Notes under the pieces: model-generated
Told to the model about the DNA's origin: nothing
Database searches by the model: none
What the model saw: the letters and a program-made list of their open reading frames with translations, nothing else
Translations under genes and position numbers: made by a program
From: RI-153 sp041391225
GTDB taxonomy: Bacteria > Chloroflexota > Anaerolineae > Caldilineales > Caldilineaceae
DNA: 64,000 nucleotides
Reading direction: 5' to 3'
Assembly: GCA_041391225.1 (NCBI GenBank)
Contig: JAWKOL010000005.1
Coordinates: 124,001-188,000 of the forward strand
Part shown: piece by piece, positions 44,864 through 54,966 of the stretch
Numbering within the stretch: position 1 is the first letter of the stretch
Layout: every line of letters starts with the position of its first letter

Positions 44864-44960
44864 AATAGAACGCGGATGAAGCGGATTGAGCAGATCCAAG
44901 CGGATTTGCCACCCAATCATCCGTTCAGATCCGCCAAATTCGCTTAATCCGCGTTCTATT
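44864..44960. repeat. CGGATT-type imperfect palindrome (family A, copy 3)
   Basis: AATAGAACGCGGATGAAGCG and CGCTTAATCCGCGTTCTATT arms, between the regulator and kinase genes. Confidence 0.75.
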
Positions 44961-44986
44961 CTCCATCACCCACCAAGAGGACAGCC

Positions 44987-45946
44987 GTGCATCTGTGGAT
45001 CGGTATCGACGGAGGCGCAACCAAAACCAGGGTCGTCGCCGTCGGTGAGGACGGCGTCGTCATCGCCGAAGGATTGGCCGGGGCGACCAACTACCAAATC
45101 GTCGGTGTGGACGCTGCCTGCCTTCACCTGCAACAGGCGATCCAAATCGCGCTCGAACGCATTGAAGCCTCCTTGCCCGTCGCTGCCATCGTCGCTGGCA
45201 TCGCCGGACTGGACGGCCCCGACGACGTCGAACCGGTGCGGCAGATTATGCAAAGCGCCGCCGCCGAGTTGAACGATCCGACGTGGTGGGCGGTCAACGA
45301 CACTGTTGCCGCCTGGGCCGGTGCGCTGGCTGGGGAAGCAGGCGTGATCGTGATTTCGGGGAGCGGCGCGGCCGCCCTCGCCGTGGGAACCGACGGCAAC
45401 GCCGTCCACGCCGACGGCTGGGGACATTGGCTGGGCGACGAAGGCAGCGGCTTCGACATTGGCCGTCGAGGGCTGCGCGCCGCCGTCCGCTACGCCGATC
45501 AACGCGGCCCCGCCACGCAGTTGCTGGATCGACTGATCGAGCGTTTCGGCGCAGCGTGGCCGTCGTGGGTGACGTCGCTCAACGCCATGCCCGGCGACGC
45601 CGCCCACGCCCAGATTGCGTCCTTTGCGCCGGATGTGGTCGAGGCGGCTGACGTTGGAGACGAAGTGGCTTCGTCTGTCCTGGGGCATGCAGCCGAGTCG
45701 CTGGCACAGACTGCCGCCGGCGTGATCCGGCGGGCGCAGTTGTCCTCGCCGGTGCGAGTCGCCACTGTAGGCAGTCTGTTCGTCCATTCGCGGATGCTCT
45801 ATGCCGAATTTGCCAAATCCCTGGCGCAACTGGTCCCTGGTGCGGTTGTGAATCATCCAAAACGTCAGCCCGCCGAAGGCGCAGCCTTGTTGGCGCAAAG
45901 GCCGGCGTTGATTCCGAAGGATGTGATCGTAGTGCGTGGTGCGTAG
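44987..45946 (+). CDS. BadF/BadG/BcrA/BcrD ATPase family, N-acetylglucosamine kinase-like
   Basis: 319 residues from GTG 44987 (AAGAGGA upstream). ASKHA fold: phosphate 1 motif LWIGIDGGATKTRVVAV, GIAGLDGPDDV, then GVIVISGSGAAALAVG and ADGWGHWLGDEGSGFDIGR, the stretch characteristic of eukaryote-like GlcNAc kinases, and VATVGSLFVHSRML near the C-terminus. Would phosphorylate an amino sugar or another hexose in the cytoplasm. It lies downstream of the ROK regulator and upstream of an amidohydrolase. Confidence 0.82.
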   Translation: MHLWIGIDGGATKTRVVAVGEDGVVIAEGLAGATNYQIVGVDAACLHLQQAIQIALERIEASLPVAAIVAGIAGLDGPDDVEPVRQIMQSAAAELNDPTWWAVNDTVAAWAGALAGEAGVIVISGSGAAALAVGTDGNAVHADGWGHWLGDEGSGFDIGRRGLRAAVRYADQRGPATQLLDRLIERFGAAWPSWVTSLNAMPGDAAHAQIASFAPDVVEAADVGDEVASSVLGHAAESLAQTAAGVIRRAQLSSPVRVATVGSLFVHSRMLYAEFAKSLAQLVPGAVVNHPKRQPAEGAALLAQRPALIPKDVIVVRGA

Positions 45947-46075
45947 TGCGTGTACCGGTAGAGTGAGTTGGTATTTCAGTGGGCTGTTGGCAGCGAAATA
46001 TACACCCAAATGTTCCCAATGCTGCGTCAAGAATCTCTACTGGTACACGCACCACGCATTATACACTACCCGTCA
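45938..46075. repeat. Short-period inverted repeat (GTGCGTAGTGCGTG words)
   Basis: GTGCGTGGTGCGTAGTGCGT and GTACCGGTA near 45934-45961 face TACTGGTACACGCACCACGC near 46038-46057. The vocabulary also occurs at 19021-19038 and 55826-55850. Confidence 0.5.
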
Positions 46076-46124
46076 CCCAACCAATCGCCAATCAACACCA
46101 TCTATTCCCAGACAGGATCTTCCC

Positions 46125-47084
46125 ATGTACGAAGGTTTCGAGATTATCGACTTTCACTCGCACTTTCCCACGGATCGGCCCTGGTTCCCGGATATGGGCA
46201 ACACGATCCAAAACTATGTCGACAAGGTGGGCGAGAAACGGGCCAAGCTGGTGCAGGAGATGAGCCGCCCGTACGGTGAACACTGGCGGCGCATGTGGGG
46301 TTTCCCCAAGCCCGAGGGCAAGGACCAGCACCCCGGCGACCGTGAACAGGCCCGCCGCTGGGCCGAGGAACTGGACAAGTACGGCGTGCGCGCCATCGGT
46401 TTCGTCACCGGCGGGGGGAATGAGCACCTGGCCGAGATTGTGAGCTGGTACCCCGATAAGTTTGTGGGCTTCGCCCACCACGATCCGTTCCTGCCCGACG
46501 CCGTGGACCGCCTCGATCATGCCGTGCGTAACCTGGGGCTGCGCGGCTACAAGCTCCTCGCCCCCATGATCGACCGTCCTATCGAAGACGAGGCCGCCTT
46601 CCCCGTGTGGGAGAAATGCGCCGAGTTGGACATCCCCGTGCTGATCCACTTCGGCATCCAGGGCAGCGCCGGCGGCATCGCCTGGCACGAGAACATCAAC
46701 CCGTTCAAGCTGCATCCCATCGCCAAGTCGTTCCCCGACGTCACCTTTGTGATTCCTCACTTTGGCTGCGCCTGGGAACGGGAGACGCTGCAACTGTGTT
46801 GGGCCTGCCCCAACGTGTCTGTGGACACCAGCGGCAGCCTGCAATGGATCCGCTGGGTCCCCGGCGACGTGACGGTGAAGTACCTCTACCGCAAGTATTA
46901 CGAAACCATCGGGCCGGATCGCATCATCTTCGGCACAGATTCCAGTTGGTTCCCGCGCGGCTTCGCCATGCGTTACCTGCAAGATCAACTACGTGACGTC
47001 CTCGACCTGAATCTGCCGGACGAGCACATCCAGAAGATCTTCGCGGGCAACGCGGCGCGGTTATTGAAAATTGATCTCTCGTAA
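46125..47084 (+). CDS. Amidohydrolase 2 family metal-dependent hydrolase
   Basis: 319 residues from ATG 46125. FEIIDFHSHFPTDRP provides the HxH metal motif; further features are RGYKLLAPMIDRPIE, IPVLIHFGIQGSAGG (His), FVIPHFGCAWERE (His), and IIFGTDSSWFPRG (catalytic Asp). This is the TIM-barrel amidohydrolase-2 set (decarboxylases such as ACMSD and lactone-type hydrolases). Position beside sugar genes suggests a lactonase or a decarboxylase of a sugar-derived acid; the substrate cannot be read from sequence. Next gene begins 32 bases downstream. Confidence 0.82.
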   Translation: MYEGFEIIDFHSHFPTDRPWFPDMGNTIQNYVDKVGEKRAKLVQEMSRPYGEHWRRMWGFPKPEGKDQHPGDREQARRWAEELDKYGVRAIGFVTGGGNEHLAEIVSWYPDKFVGFAHHDPFLPDAVDRLDHAVRNLGLRGYKLLAPMIDRPIEDEAAFPVWEKCAELDIPVLIHFGIQGSAGGIAWHENINPFKLHPIAKSFPDVTFVIPHFGCAWERETLQLCWACPNVSVDTSGSLQWIRWVPGDVTVKYLYRKYYETIGPDRIIFGTDSSWFPRGFAMRYLQDQLRDVLDLNLPDEHIQKIFAGNAARLLKIDLS

Positions 47085-47116
47085 CCTTTTTCCCACACTC
47101 TCACAGGAGGAAATCC

Positions 47117-48496
47117 ATGCGACTCAGAAGATTGTTTTTGGTAGCCGGTCTGTTGGCCGTGCTGGTGATGGCATTGGCTGCTTGTGCCGCTCCTGCCGCA
47201 CCGGCAGCGCCCGCGGACGGTGACACGGCCGCCCCGGCAGAAGAAGCGGCCCCGGCGGATGCGTCCGCAAGCGGCGAGTGCAGCGATCCGATTGAAATCG
47301 AGTATTGGCAGTACAACTTCGAAGCGCGTGTCACGGCCATGGACCAGCTCATCGAGCAGTTCCAGGCCGAGAACCCGTGCATCACCGTCGTACACAACGC
47401 CGACATCCCGTACGATCAGTTCCGCGACAAGATCGCCGCCAGCGTGCCTGCCGGCGTCGGCCCCGACGTGGTGACGCTCTTCTACGGCTGGCAGTCGGCC
47501 TGGATCGATGCAGGTTACATTGTTCCTCTGCCCGAGGATCAGTTCCCCGCTTCGATGATCGAAGAGCAGTTCAGCCCTATGGTGCAGGCCAGCTTCTTCA
47601 ACGGTGAACTGTACACGCTGCCCACTGCTGTGCGTACCCTGGCCCTGCTCTACAACAAAGACCTGATGGAACAGGCCGGTCTCGATCCCGAAAGCCCGCC
47701 CACCACGTTGGACGAGTTGGAACAGCAGGCCGTGCAGTGTACTGTCAAGGACGACGCAGGCAATTACGAGATCATGGGCTTCCCCGTCTCGATGACCGGC
47801 CAGGCGCATAGCTGGTTCCGCGAAGTGCTGCTACGCCAGTACGGCCAACAGCCCTACAGCGACGACTATCGCCAGGTCCTGTGGAACGCCAGCGACGGCG
47901 GCTATGCTGCCTGGAACGAACTAGTCAAGTTCCAGACCGAGCTGCAGACTGGCGACTCCACGCTTTTCGACGGCGATCCCAACTACTTCCTTTCGGGACA
48001 TGCCTGCTTCCAGATCGATGGCTCGTTCCGCCTGGGTACGATTGCTTCACAGGCGCCGGATCTGAACTTCGGCGTGGCCGAACTGCCCGAATACAACGGC
48101 ATCAAGAGCACCTTCGGCAGCTACTGGACTCACGGCATCACCAACAAGGCCGCCTCTGATCCGGCGCGCATGGACGCAGCGGTGAAGTTCCTCAAGTTCA
48201 TCACCAGCCCCGCCGCCGGTACGCTGTGGGTGGGCATTGTGGGTGAACTGCCTGCGCAGCTTGAAGCCGGCAACGCGCCCGAACTGCTGGCTGATCCCAA
48301 GTTGGGTGCCTTCGCCGCCGGTCTGAACTACGCCCACGCCACCTTCTTTGCCGACGAAAGCAAGGATCGCCAGGCGTTGGTCGATGCCTACGATTCCGTG
48401 GTGTTGGCCGGTGAAGATCCTGCTGCCGCCCTCGACTTCGCCGTCGAGCAGGTGCAGGAAGTGCTGGACGAGTTCTGGGCCGACCACAGCGAATAG
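47117..48496 (+). CDS. Sugar ABC transporter substrate-binding lipoprotein (family 1)
   Basis: 459 residues, ATG 47117 with AGGAGG at 47106-47111. Lipoprotein signal ending VMALAACAAP, then a Pro/Ala/Glu linker and a periplasmic-binding fold: IEYWQYNFEARVTAMDQLIE, DVVTLFYGWQSAWIDAGYIV, YTLPTAVRTLALLYNKDLME and FGSYWTHGITNKAA. Works with the two permeases encoded downstream; the ATPase is presumably shared (MsmK/UgpC type) and encoded elsewhere. Probable substrate an oligosaccharide. Confidence 0.87.
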   Translation: MRLRRLFLVAGLLAVLVMALAACAAPAAPAAPADGDTAAPAEEAAPADASASGECSDPIEIEYWQYNFEARVTAMDQLIEQFQAENPCITVVHNADIPYDQFRDKIAASVPAGVGPDVVTLFYGWQSAWIDAGYIVPLPEDQFPASMIEEQFSPMVQASFFNGELYTLPTAVRTLALLYNKDLMEQAGLDPESPPTTLDELEQQAVQCTVKDDAGNYEIMGFPVSMTGQAHSWFREVLLRQYGQQPYSDDYRQVLWNASDGGYAAWNELVKFQTELQTGDSTLFDGDPNYFLSGHACFQIDGSFRLGTIASQAPDLNFGVAELPEYNGIKSTFGSYWTHGITNKAASDPARMDAAVKFLKFITSPAAGTLWVGIVGELPAQLEAGNAPELLADPKLGAFAAGLNYAHATFFADESKDRQALVDAYDSVVLAGEDPAAALDFAVEQVQEVLDEFWADHSE

Positions 48497-48530
48497 CATC
48501 GCATTCTAGAAGACGCAGTGTCATTGCCTT

Positions 48531-48673
48531 GATTGAGGAGTGAGCACCCAATGTCATTAAGTTAAAGAATTCGGCTACTCACTCCGCGCTTAACTTAATG
48601 GACATTGAGTGAGCACACCCTCGTGCGGGTTGAACACAAAGCAGCCGCACGAGGGTGTGTTCACTCCTCAATC
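48531..48673. mobile_element. 143-bp MITE-like element with 13-bp perfect terminal inverted repeats (family C)
   Basis: Ends GATTGAGGAGTGA (48531-48543) and TCACTCCTCAATC (48661-48673). Inside are two nested inverted repeats: CAATGTCATTAAGTTAA with TTAACTTAATGGACATTG, and a hairpin with ACACCCTCGTGCGG with CCGCACGAGGGTGT. Related blocks are at 14141-14209 and 55861-55915. No coding capacity. It separates the binding protein from the permeases and may also lower downstream expression. Confidence 0.6.
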
Positions 48674-48746
48674 GTTCGAGTGTTGAATATCTGCACGTCG
48701 TGACATCGAAGCAAACGTGCTGCTGGACGCAAACCAAGGGGGAGCG

Positions 48747-49652
48747 ATGAAGTTAACCCTGAGACAGCAGAAGACTCTGTGGGCCTACATCTTTATGGCC
48801 GTTACATTGGTCTTCTTTGTGCTGATCCGTTGGTACCCGACGATCCTGGCCTTTAATATCAGTTTCCGCGACTGGAATGTTTTCCAGGCCACCGGGCCGT
48901 GGGTCGGCATCGACAACTACCGTGAAATTTGGCAGGATCTCTTCCGTCAGCGCAGCGCCATCAAGGCGGCCTTTATCAACACGATCCTCTACGTGGTGTG
49001 GGGTGTGCCGATCCAATTGGTGTTGGGGCTGGCTGTGGCCATGTTGCTGAATCAGATCCGCCGTTTTTCGGGCTTCTTCCGTACGGCGTACTTCATCCCA
49101 TACGTCACCTCGGCCGTGGCGGTGGCGTTTGTGTGGAACTGGCTCTACGCGCCGCAGACGGGGCTGATCAACCAGGTGCTCACAGCAGTTGGCCTGCCCA
49201 TGCAGTCTTTCCTGCGCACGCCGGATCAGGCGCTGGGATCGATCACCGCTGTGGCAATCTGGCAAGGGCTTGGCTTCGCCGTGATCATCTTTCTGGCTGG
49301 GCTGCAACAGATCCCCGACATCTACTACGAAGCGGCGCGCATCGACGGCGCAGACGGTTGGAACCTCTTCTGGAAGATCACGCTACCGCTGCTCAACCCG
49401 GTGATCGTCTACCTTGCTGTGTTGCAGACGATTTCGTTCCTGCGCCTGTTCGCACTGGTGCAGAACATGAGCCCGCAGGGGACAGGCGGCCCACTCAACA
49501 GCACCACCACCGTCGTCCTCGAGGTCTACAAAGAGGGATTCAGCAGCTACAACATGGGCTATGCGGCGGCGCTGACCGTGATCCTATTCTTTGTGATCCT
49601 GCTAATCACCATCATTCAGTTGCGCTTTTTGACGAAGCGCTTCGATTATTGA
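48747..49652 (+). CDS. Sugar ABC transporter permease (MalF/UgpA type)
   Basis: 301 residues from ATG 48747 (GGGGGAG upstream). Six helices, opening LWAYIFMAVTLVFFVLIRWYPTILAFNIS; EAA loop YYEAARIDGADGWNLFWKITLPLLNP, which contacts the ATPase. Pairs with the permease encoded next. Confidence 0.88.
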   Translation: MKLTLRQQKTLWAYIFMAVTLVFFVLIRWYPTILAFNISFRDWNVFQATGPWVGIDNYREIWQDLFRQRSAIKAAFINTILYVVWGVPIQLVLGLAVAMLLNQIRRFSGFFRTAYFIPYVTSAVAVAFVWNWLYAPQTGLINQVLTAVGLPMQSFLRTPDQALGSITAVAIWQGLGFAVIIFLAGLQQIPDIYYEAARIDGADGWNLFWKITLPLLNPVIVYLAVLQTISFLRLFALVQNMSPQGTGGPLNSTTTVVLEVYKEGFSSYNMGYAAALTVILFFVILLITIIQLRFLTKRFDY

Positions 49653-49713
49653 GGACAGGCCGTGGAAATCCTTTTTGATTCGCTGAATCTCCGACAGAAT
49701 GAGGAGACGCTTT

Positions 49714-50614
49714 ATGGCGAGCACCGTTGAAAATCGATCCGAAGACGCCATCCGATTGACTGAGCGCCTGGTTAGCGGCGCGTCCCCGCGCAGGCGCGGG
49801 TGGAGTTGGGCGTCGGCGCTGGCTTACGTCCTCCTCAGCATCGGCGCGGTGGTGATGATCGTCCCCTTCCTGTGGATGGTCTTCACCAGCTTAAAGACAG
49901 CGCCGGAACTGCTCGAATATACCTTCCTGCCCAAAGCGCCAACGCTTGAGAACTACGCCAAGGTGCTCAACACCAGCGACTTCGAGCGTTGGTACTTTAA
50001 CAGCCTCCTGATTGCCGCCTTCACCACGCTTTCGGTGGCGATCTTCGATTCGCTGGCCGGGTACACGCTAAACAAATTCAATTTCCCCGGCAAGAACATC
50101 ATCTTCCTTGGCATCTGGGCACGCTGATGATCCCCACCGAGATGCTCGTGATCCCATGGTACACCATGAGCGTGCAATGGGGATGGCACATCGGCCTGGC
50201 GCAGTACTGGGGCATCGCCTTTCCCGGTGTGATCACCGCTGCTGGCATCTTCCTTATGCGCCAGTTTTTCGACGGCGTCCCCGATGAACTGCTCGACGCC
50301 GCCCGCATCGACGGCATGAACGAACTGGGCATCTGGTGGCGCATCGCCATGCCGCTGGTGAAACCGGCCATCGCCGCGCTGTGTATCTTCAACTTTTGGG
50401 TAACTGGAACGCCTACCTGTGGCCGTTGATCGTGGCCAGCGGGCGCAATTCTACACCATCCCCGTGGCTGAGCTTCTTCCGCGGTGAATCCACCACCCAG
50501 TGGGAGAAGATCATGACCGGGGCCAGCCTGGCCACGATTCCGCTGCTCATCGTCTTCCTGATCTTCCAGCGTCAGATCATCAAGGGGATCGCCCTCACCG
50601 GTTTGAAGGGCTAA
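49714..50614 (+). pseudogene. Sugar ABC transporter permease (MalG/UgpE type), frame-disrupted
   Basis: ATG 49714 with GAGGAG upstream. The first frame covers the first helices (AYVLLSIGAVVMIVPFLWMVFTSLK, then NSLLIAAFTTLSVAIFDSLAGY). At 50115 GGCATCTGGGC should be GGCATCCTGGGC; adding that C restores TLMIPTEMLVIPWY. The EAA-type loop LLDAARIDGMNELGIWWRI is intact. Near 50397 a second shift restores GNWNAYLWPLIVASG, and near 50450 the reading TPSPW should be YTIPV. The C-terminus LIVFLIFQRQIIKGIALTGLKG is canonical. At least three small indels, probably sequence errors. Confidence 0.82.
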
Positions 50615-50619
50615 CCGTG

Positions 50620-50628
50620 TGGTAGAAT
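50620..50628 (+). promoter_or_regulatory. Extended -10 promoter of the AbrB-Doc module
   Basis: TGGTAGAAT: TG, one base, TAGAAT (50623-50628), 31 bases before the antitoxin ATG. No clear -35. Confidence 0.4.
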
Positions 50629-50659
50629 GTGGACAGTGTTTGTGACGGTTGACTGAGGA

Positions 50660-50908
50660 ATGATTATGACCCAGACACGAATTACCACAATCGACGGTTC
50701 TGCAGCTGTTTTGCTCTCGCCTGAGATCATGGAGCAGATGGGAGTACGCATCGGGGACGAAGTTGATGTTGCTGTTGCCGACAACACACTGGTTGTCCGC
50801 CGCATCGACGAAGAGACCAAGCCGGAACGTACCCTGGAAGAAATCATTGATGGAATCTTTGACCGCCGGGCGGATGCTTATCGCCGTCTGGCAGAAGGTG
50901 CAGAGTGA
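50660..50908 (+). CDS. AbrB/MazE-type antitoxin
   Basis: 82 residues. N-terminal SpoVT/AbrB swapped-hairpin DNA-binding domain (AAVLLSPEIMEQMGVRIGDEVDVAVADNTLVVRR) followed by a charged C-terminal tail (LEEIIDGIFDRRADAYRRLAEGAE) that would wrap the toxin. It overlaps the Doc gene by four bases (GTGA), which fixes the toxin start and indicates coupled translation. Confidence 0.82.
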   Translation: MIMTQTRITTIDGSAAVLLSPEIMEQMGVRIGDEVDVAVADNTLVVRRIDEETKPERTLEEIIDGIFDRRADAYRRLAEGAE

Positions 50909-51294
50909 CCGCATCACCACGTTTCATCACCAAAGAAATTGCATTTCTGTTGCATGCACGTTCAATCGAAGAACACGGCGGTTCCCACGGCCTGCGTGAC
51001 GCAGGCGGTTTCGAGTCTGCTTTAGTAGCCGCAGAAAACCGATATCTCTACGAAGAAGCAAGCTTGACCGTTTGTGCTGCTACCTACGCCTATCATTTGA
51101 CCAAAGCCCATGCCTTTATCGACGGCAACAAGCGCATTGCTGCGGCTGTCGCCGAAACTTTTTTGGAATGGAATGGGTCTTGGTTGGATGCGAGCAACGA
51201 TGAGGTGGTCGATCTTTTCCTAGCGATAGCCGCCGGTGAATGCACCCGCGAAGAAGTTGAAGCATTCTTCCACGAAAAAACCAAGACTCAGTAG
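50905..51294 (+). CDS. doc: Doc-type Fic toxin (death-on-curing)
   Basis: 129 residues from GTG 50905. The Fic/Doc motif reads HAFIDGNKRIAAA (residues about 69-81), i.e. HxFxDGNKR, the Doc variant that phosphorylates EF-Tu instead of AMPylating targets. The helical frame ITKEIAFLLHARSIEEHGGS and GLRDAGGFESALVAAENR is standard. Full length. Neutralised by the preceding antitoxin. Confidence 0.86.
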   Translation: MTASPRFITKEIAFLLHARSIEEHGGSHGLRDAGGFESALVAAENRYLYEEASLTVCAATYAYHLTKAHAFIDGNKRIAAAVAETFLEWNGSWLDASNDEVVDLFLAIAAGECTREEVEAFFHEKTKTQ

Positions 51295-51305
51295 TCCGGT
51301 GACCT

Positions 51306-52784
51306 ATGTCAACCTTCCCGCACGACAACTACGCCCGCCACGTCCTTTTGCCCGCCTACGATGACGCGTTGACCTACCTCTTCGAGCCGATGCTGGCCGC
51401 ACACGAGGCGCACGCGCTGATGCTAGGCGACTGCGGCGTCCTCAGCCCCGAGAATGTACAGGCCATTCTGCAAGCCGTGGCCTACATCCGTACACGCGGA
51501 CCCGACCACCTCCAATACCAATCTGGCATTGAGGACCTCTTCTTCCGCGTGGAAAAGGAGATCATCGGCGTAGCCGGGGCCGATTTCGGCGGCAACCTGC
51601 AACTGGCGCGCAGCCGCAACGATCTAGGACAGGCCCTGGCGCGCATGGCCTTCCGCACCCAGGTGATCAACCTGGCCGACGCGCTGATGGGTCTGCGCCG
51701 CGCTGTCCTCACGCTGGCGGGCGAACACGTGGAAACTGTGATGCCGGGTTATACCCACACGCAGCCAGCCCAGCCCACCACCTTCGCCCACTACTTGGCC
51801 GGCGTGCTCACCTTTCTGGAAGGCGACCAGCAGCGCGTCTTCAACGCCTACGCCAACGTCAACGAGTCGCCCTTGGGCGCAGCGGCCTTCACCGGCACCG
51901 GCTTCCCCGTGGACAGGGCGCTGGTGGCCGAATTCCTCGGCTTCGACGCCGTGATCCAGAGCACCCACCACAGCATCGGCGCAGGGGATCACCTTACCGA
52001 CGTCGCTTTCGCCGTCCAATCGCTGTGCATTGGATTGGGCCGCGTCACGCGTGATCTGCTCTTCCTCGCCACACAGGAAGCCGGCGCGCTGCACATCGAC
52101 GACAGCTTCATCCAGATTAGCTCGATCATGCCGCAGAAGCGCAACCCCGTGGTGCTCGAACACCTGCGCGCCCGCCTCGGCCGCGCCGTCGGCTTCGCAC
52201 AGACCGTGGTGACCAACTGTCACAATATCCCCTACGGCGACACCCAGGACATTGAAGACGAGATCATGCCGCCGCTCATGGCCGCCCTCGCCACGGCGCA
52301 GGACTGCCTGGAACTCTACACGTCGGTCTTCGAGACGCTGAAACTCAACGTCGATCACCTGGCCCGCCGTGCCGGTGAAGGCTTTACCACCGCCACCGAA
52401 CTGGCCGACACCTTGGTGCGCGTCGTTGGACTGCCCTTCCGCACCGCCCACCACATCGTCGCCACAATGGTCAAAACCGCCGTGGCCGCAGGCGTCCCCA
52501 GCACGGCGTTGACGCTGCCCATGCTGCAAGCCGCCGCAGAGGACGTCACCGGTGAAGAACTCGAATTCAGTGAGGACCAATTCCGCCAGGCCCTTGACCC
52601 GCGCAGCTTCATCGACGTGCGCAACGGTCCTGGCGGCGTGGCCCCCGAATCCACCGAAGACCTGCTCGACGTCCTCGCCGAACAGCTTGTGGACGACAAC
52701 GAATGGCTTTCCAACATCCGTCATCGGTTGGCCGCGGCGGAGCAGACGCGACATCTTGCTGTGAAGACGATATGCAAAAAGTAA
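51306..52784 (+). CDS. Argininosuccinate lyase-like protein (fumarase/aspartase superfamily)
   Basis: 492 residues. Superfamily motifs: LARSRNDLGQA, GYTHTQPAQPTTFAHYL, and the catalytic-loop signature ISSIMPQKRNPVV. True argininosuccinate lyases have an ED(V/I)H motif in the first conserved region; here it reads GIEDLFFRVE, so that His is missing. The C-terminus (EFSEDQFRQALDPRSF) follows the ArgH pattern. I therefore suspect an ArgH paralogue acting on another C-N or C-O adduct, not the arginine enzyme. Its last 13 bases overlap the BKACE gene, which strongly suggests a shared pathway. Confidence 0.8.
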   Translation: MSTFPHDNYARHVLLPAYDDALTYLFEPMLAAHEAHALMLGDCGVLSPENVQAILQAVAYIRTRGPDHLQYQSGIEDLFFRVEKEIIGVAGADFGGNLQLARSRNDLGQALARMAFRTQVINLADALMGLRRAVLTLAGEHVETVMPGYTHTQPAQPTTFAHYLAGVLTFLEGDQQRVFNAYANVNESPLGAAAFTGTGFPVDRALVAEFLGFDAVIQSTHHSIGAGDHLTDVAFAVQSLCIGLGRVTRDLLFLATQEAGALHIDDSFIQISSIMPQKRNPVVLEHLRARLGRAVGFAQTVVTNCHNIPYGDTQDIEDEIMPPLMAALATAQDCLELYTSVFETLKLNVDHLARRAGEGFTTATELADTLVRVVGLPFRTAHHIVATMVKTAVAAGVPSTALTLPMLQAAAEDVTGEELEFSEDQFRQALDPRSFIDVRNGPGGVAPESTEDLLDVLAEQLVDDNEWLSNIRHRLAAAEQTRHLAVKTICKK

Positions 52785-53602
52785 TCATCACCGCCGCCGT
52801 CACCGGTTCGCGGCCGACGAAGGAGATGAATTCTGCTGTGCCGTACTCGCCGGCGGAGATCGCCGAGGCTGCCGTGGCGTGTTGGCGGGCGGGGGCGGCG
52901 GTGGCGCACATCCACGTGCGCGATCCGCGGACGGGTGCGCCGTCTTCGCAGTTGGCGCTGTTCGAGGACGTACTCAGCCGCATCCGCCAGGAATGCGATA
53001 TGCTGGTGAACCTCACCACCAGCGGACTCAACATCGCCGCCGCCAACGAAGATGAAGTCATCGCGCGGCGGCTGGAGCCGGTGACGCTGCGCCCCGACAT
53101 CTGCTCCCTCGACGTCGGCTCGATGAACTTTCAGGATCGCCCGTTCGTCAATTCGCCACGCTGGGCGGAAGCGGCGGCGCGACGCATGCGCGAGGCGGGT
53201 GTGAAGCCCGAGATCGAAGTCTTCGACGTGGGCCACATCGATCAGGCCCGCGATCTGATCCACCGCGGGCTGGTGGCTGATCCGCCCTGGTTCCAACTCT
53301 GTATGGGCATCCCCTGGGGCATTCCGGCCTCGCCCGAAAACCTGATCTTCATGCACAACAAGCTCCCCACAGACTGTCTCTGGTCGGTGTTGGGCGTGGG
53401 GCGTCACCAGTTGCCCATGATCACAATGGGCGTGCTGCTGGGCGGTCACGTGCGCGTCGGCTTTGAGGACAACCTCTACCGCCGCCGCGGCGAACTGGCC
53501 CGCGACAACGCGCACCTCGTCGAAATGGCCGTTGACGTGATCCACGCGCTGGATCAGGAACCGGCATCACCGGCTGAGGCGCGGGCGTTGCTTGGGCTGT
53601 AA
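52772..53602 (+). CDS. Beta-keto acid cleavage enzyme (BKACE, DUF849 family)
   Basis: 276 residues from ATG 52772, inside the 3' end of the lyase gene. Zn-binding signature AHIHVRD (residues about 45-51), LVNLTTSGLN, DICSLDVGSMNF, and the GKRHQLP/GVGRHQLPMITMGVLLGGHVRVGFEDN region that closes the barrel. BKACE enzymes combine a beta-keto acid with acetyl-CoA to give acetoacetate and a new CoA ester; the founding example is 3-keto-5-aminohexanoate cleavage in lysine fermentation. Specific substrate unknown. The gene that follows is sucC, which would handle a succinyl-type product or C4 metabolism. Confidence 0.85.
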   Translation: MQKVIITAAVTGSRPTKEMNSAVPYSPAEIAEAAVACWRAGAAVAHIHVRDPRTGAPSSQLALFEDVLSRIRQECDMLVNLTTSGLNIAAANEDEVIARRLEPVTLRPDICSLDVGSMNFQDRPFVNSPRWAEAAARRMREAGVKPEIEVFDVGHIDQARDLIHRGLVADPPWFQLCMGIPWGIPASPENLIFMHNKLPTDCLWSVLGVGRHQLPMITMGVLLGGHVRVGFEDNLYRRRGELARDNAHLVEMAVDVIHALDQEPASPAEARALLGL

Positions 53603-53628
53603 TTTTATCCCCGTACCCTCTCGATCAT

Positions 53629-53658
53629 TTGTCATTTCCTCCTGTTGGACACTATAAT
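53629..53658 (+). promoter_or_regulatory. sigma-70 promoter of sucCD
   Basis: TTGTCA (53629-53634), 18-bp spacer, TATAAT (53653-53658); leader of about 150 bases to the TTG start. Confidence 0.65.
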
Positions 53659-53814
53659 CGACTGTGGTCTGCAATTTTCGCGTGGTTCTTCCTCAAACGC
53701 ACCAAATGCTGGCGATATCCACATTTTTTCGGGTCGACCTTACCCGTAGGCCGACAATTTCGGCTGAGTTTTGTCGGTTGTCTCGACCTCCATCCGCACA
53801 CAAGGAGACGAAAC

Positions 53815-54962
<1,148 letters not shown>

Positions 54963-54966
<4 letters not shown>

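Noticed and set aside
52703..52771. Longer N-terminus for the BKACE protein
   Set aside because: The extra residues overlap the lyase frame and do not fit the family; QKVIITAAVTGS is the standard opening.
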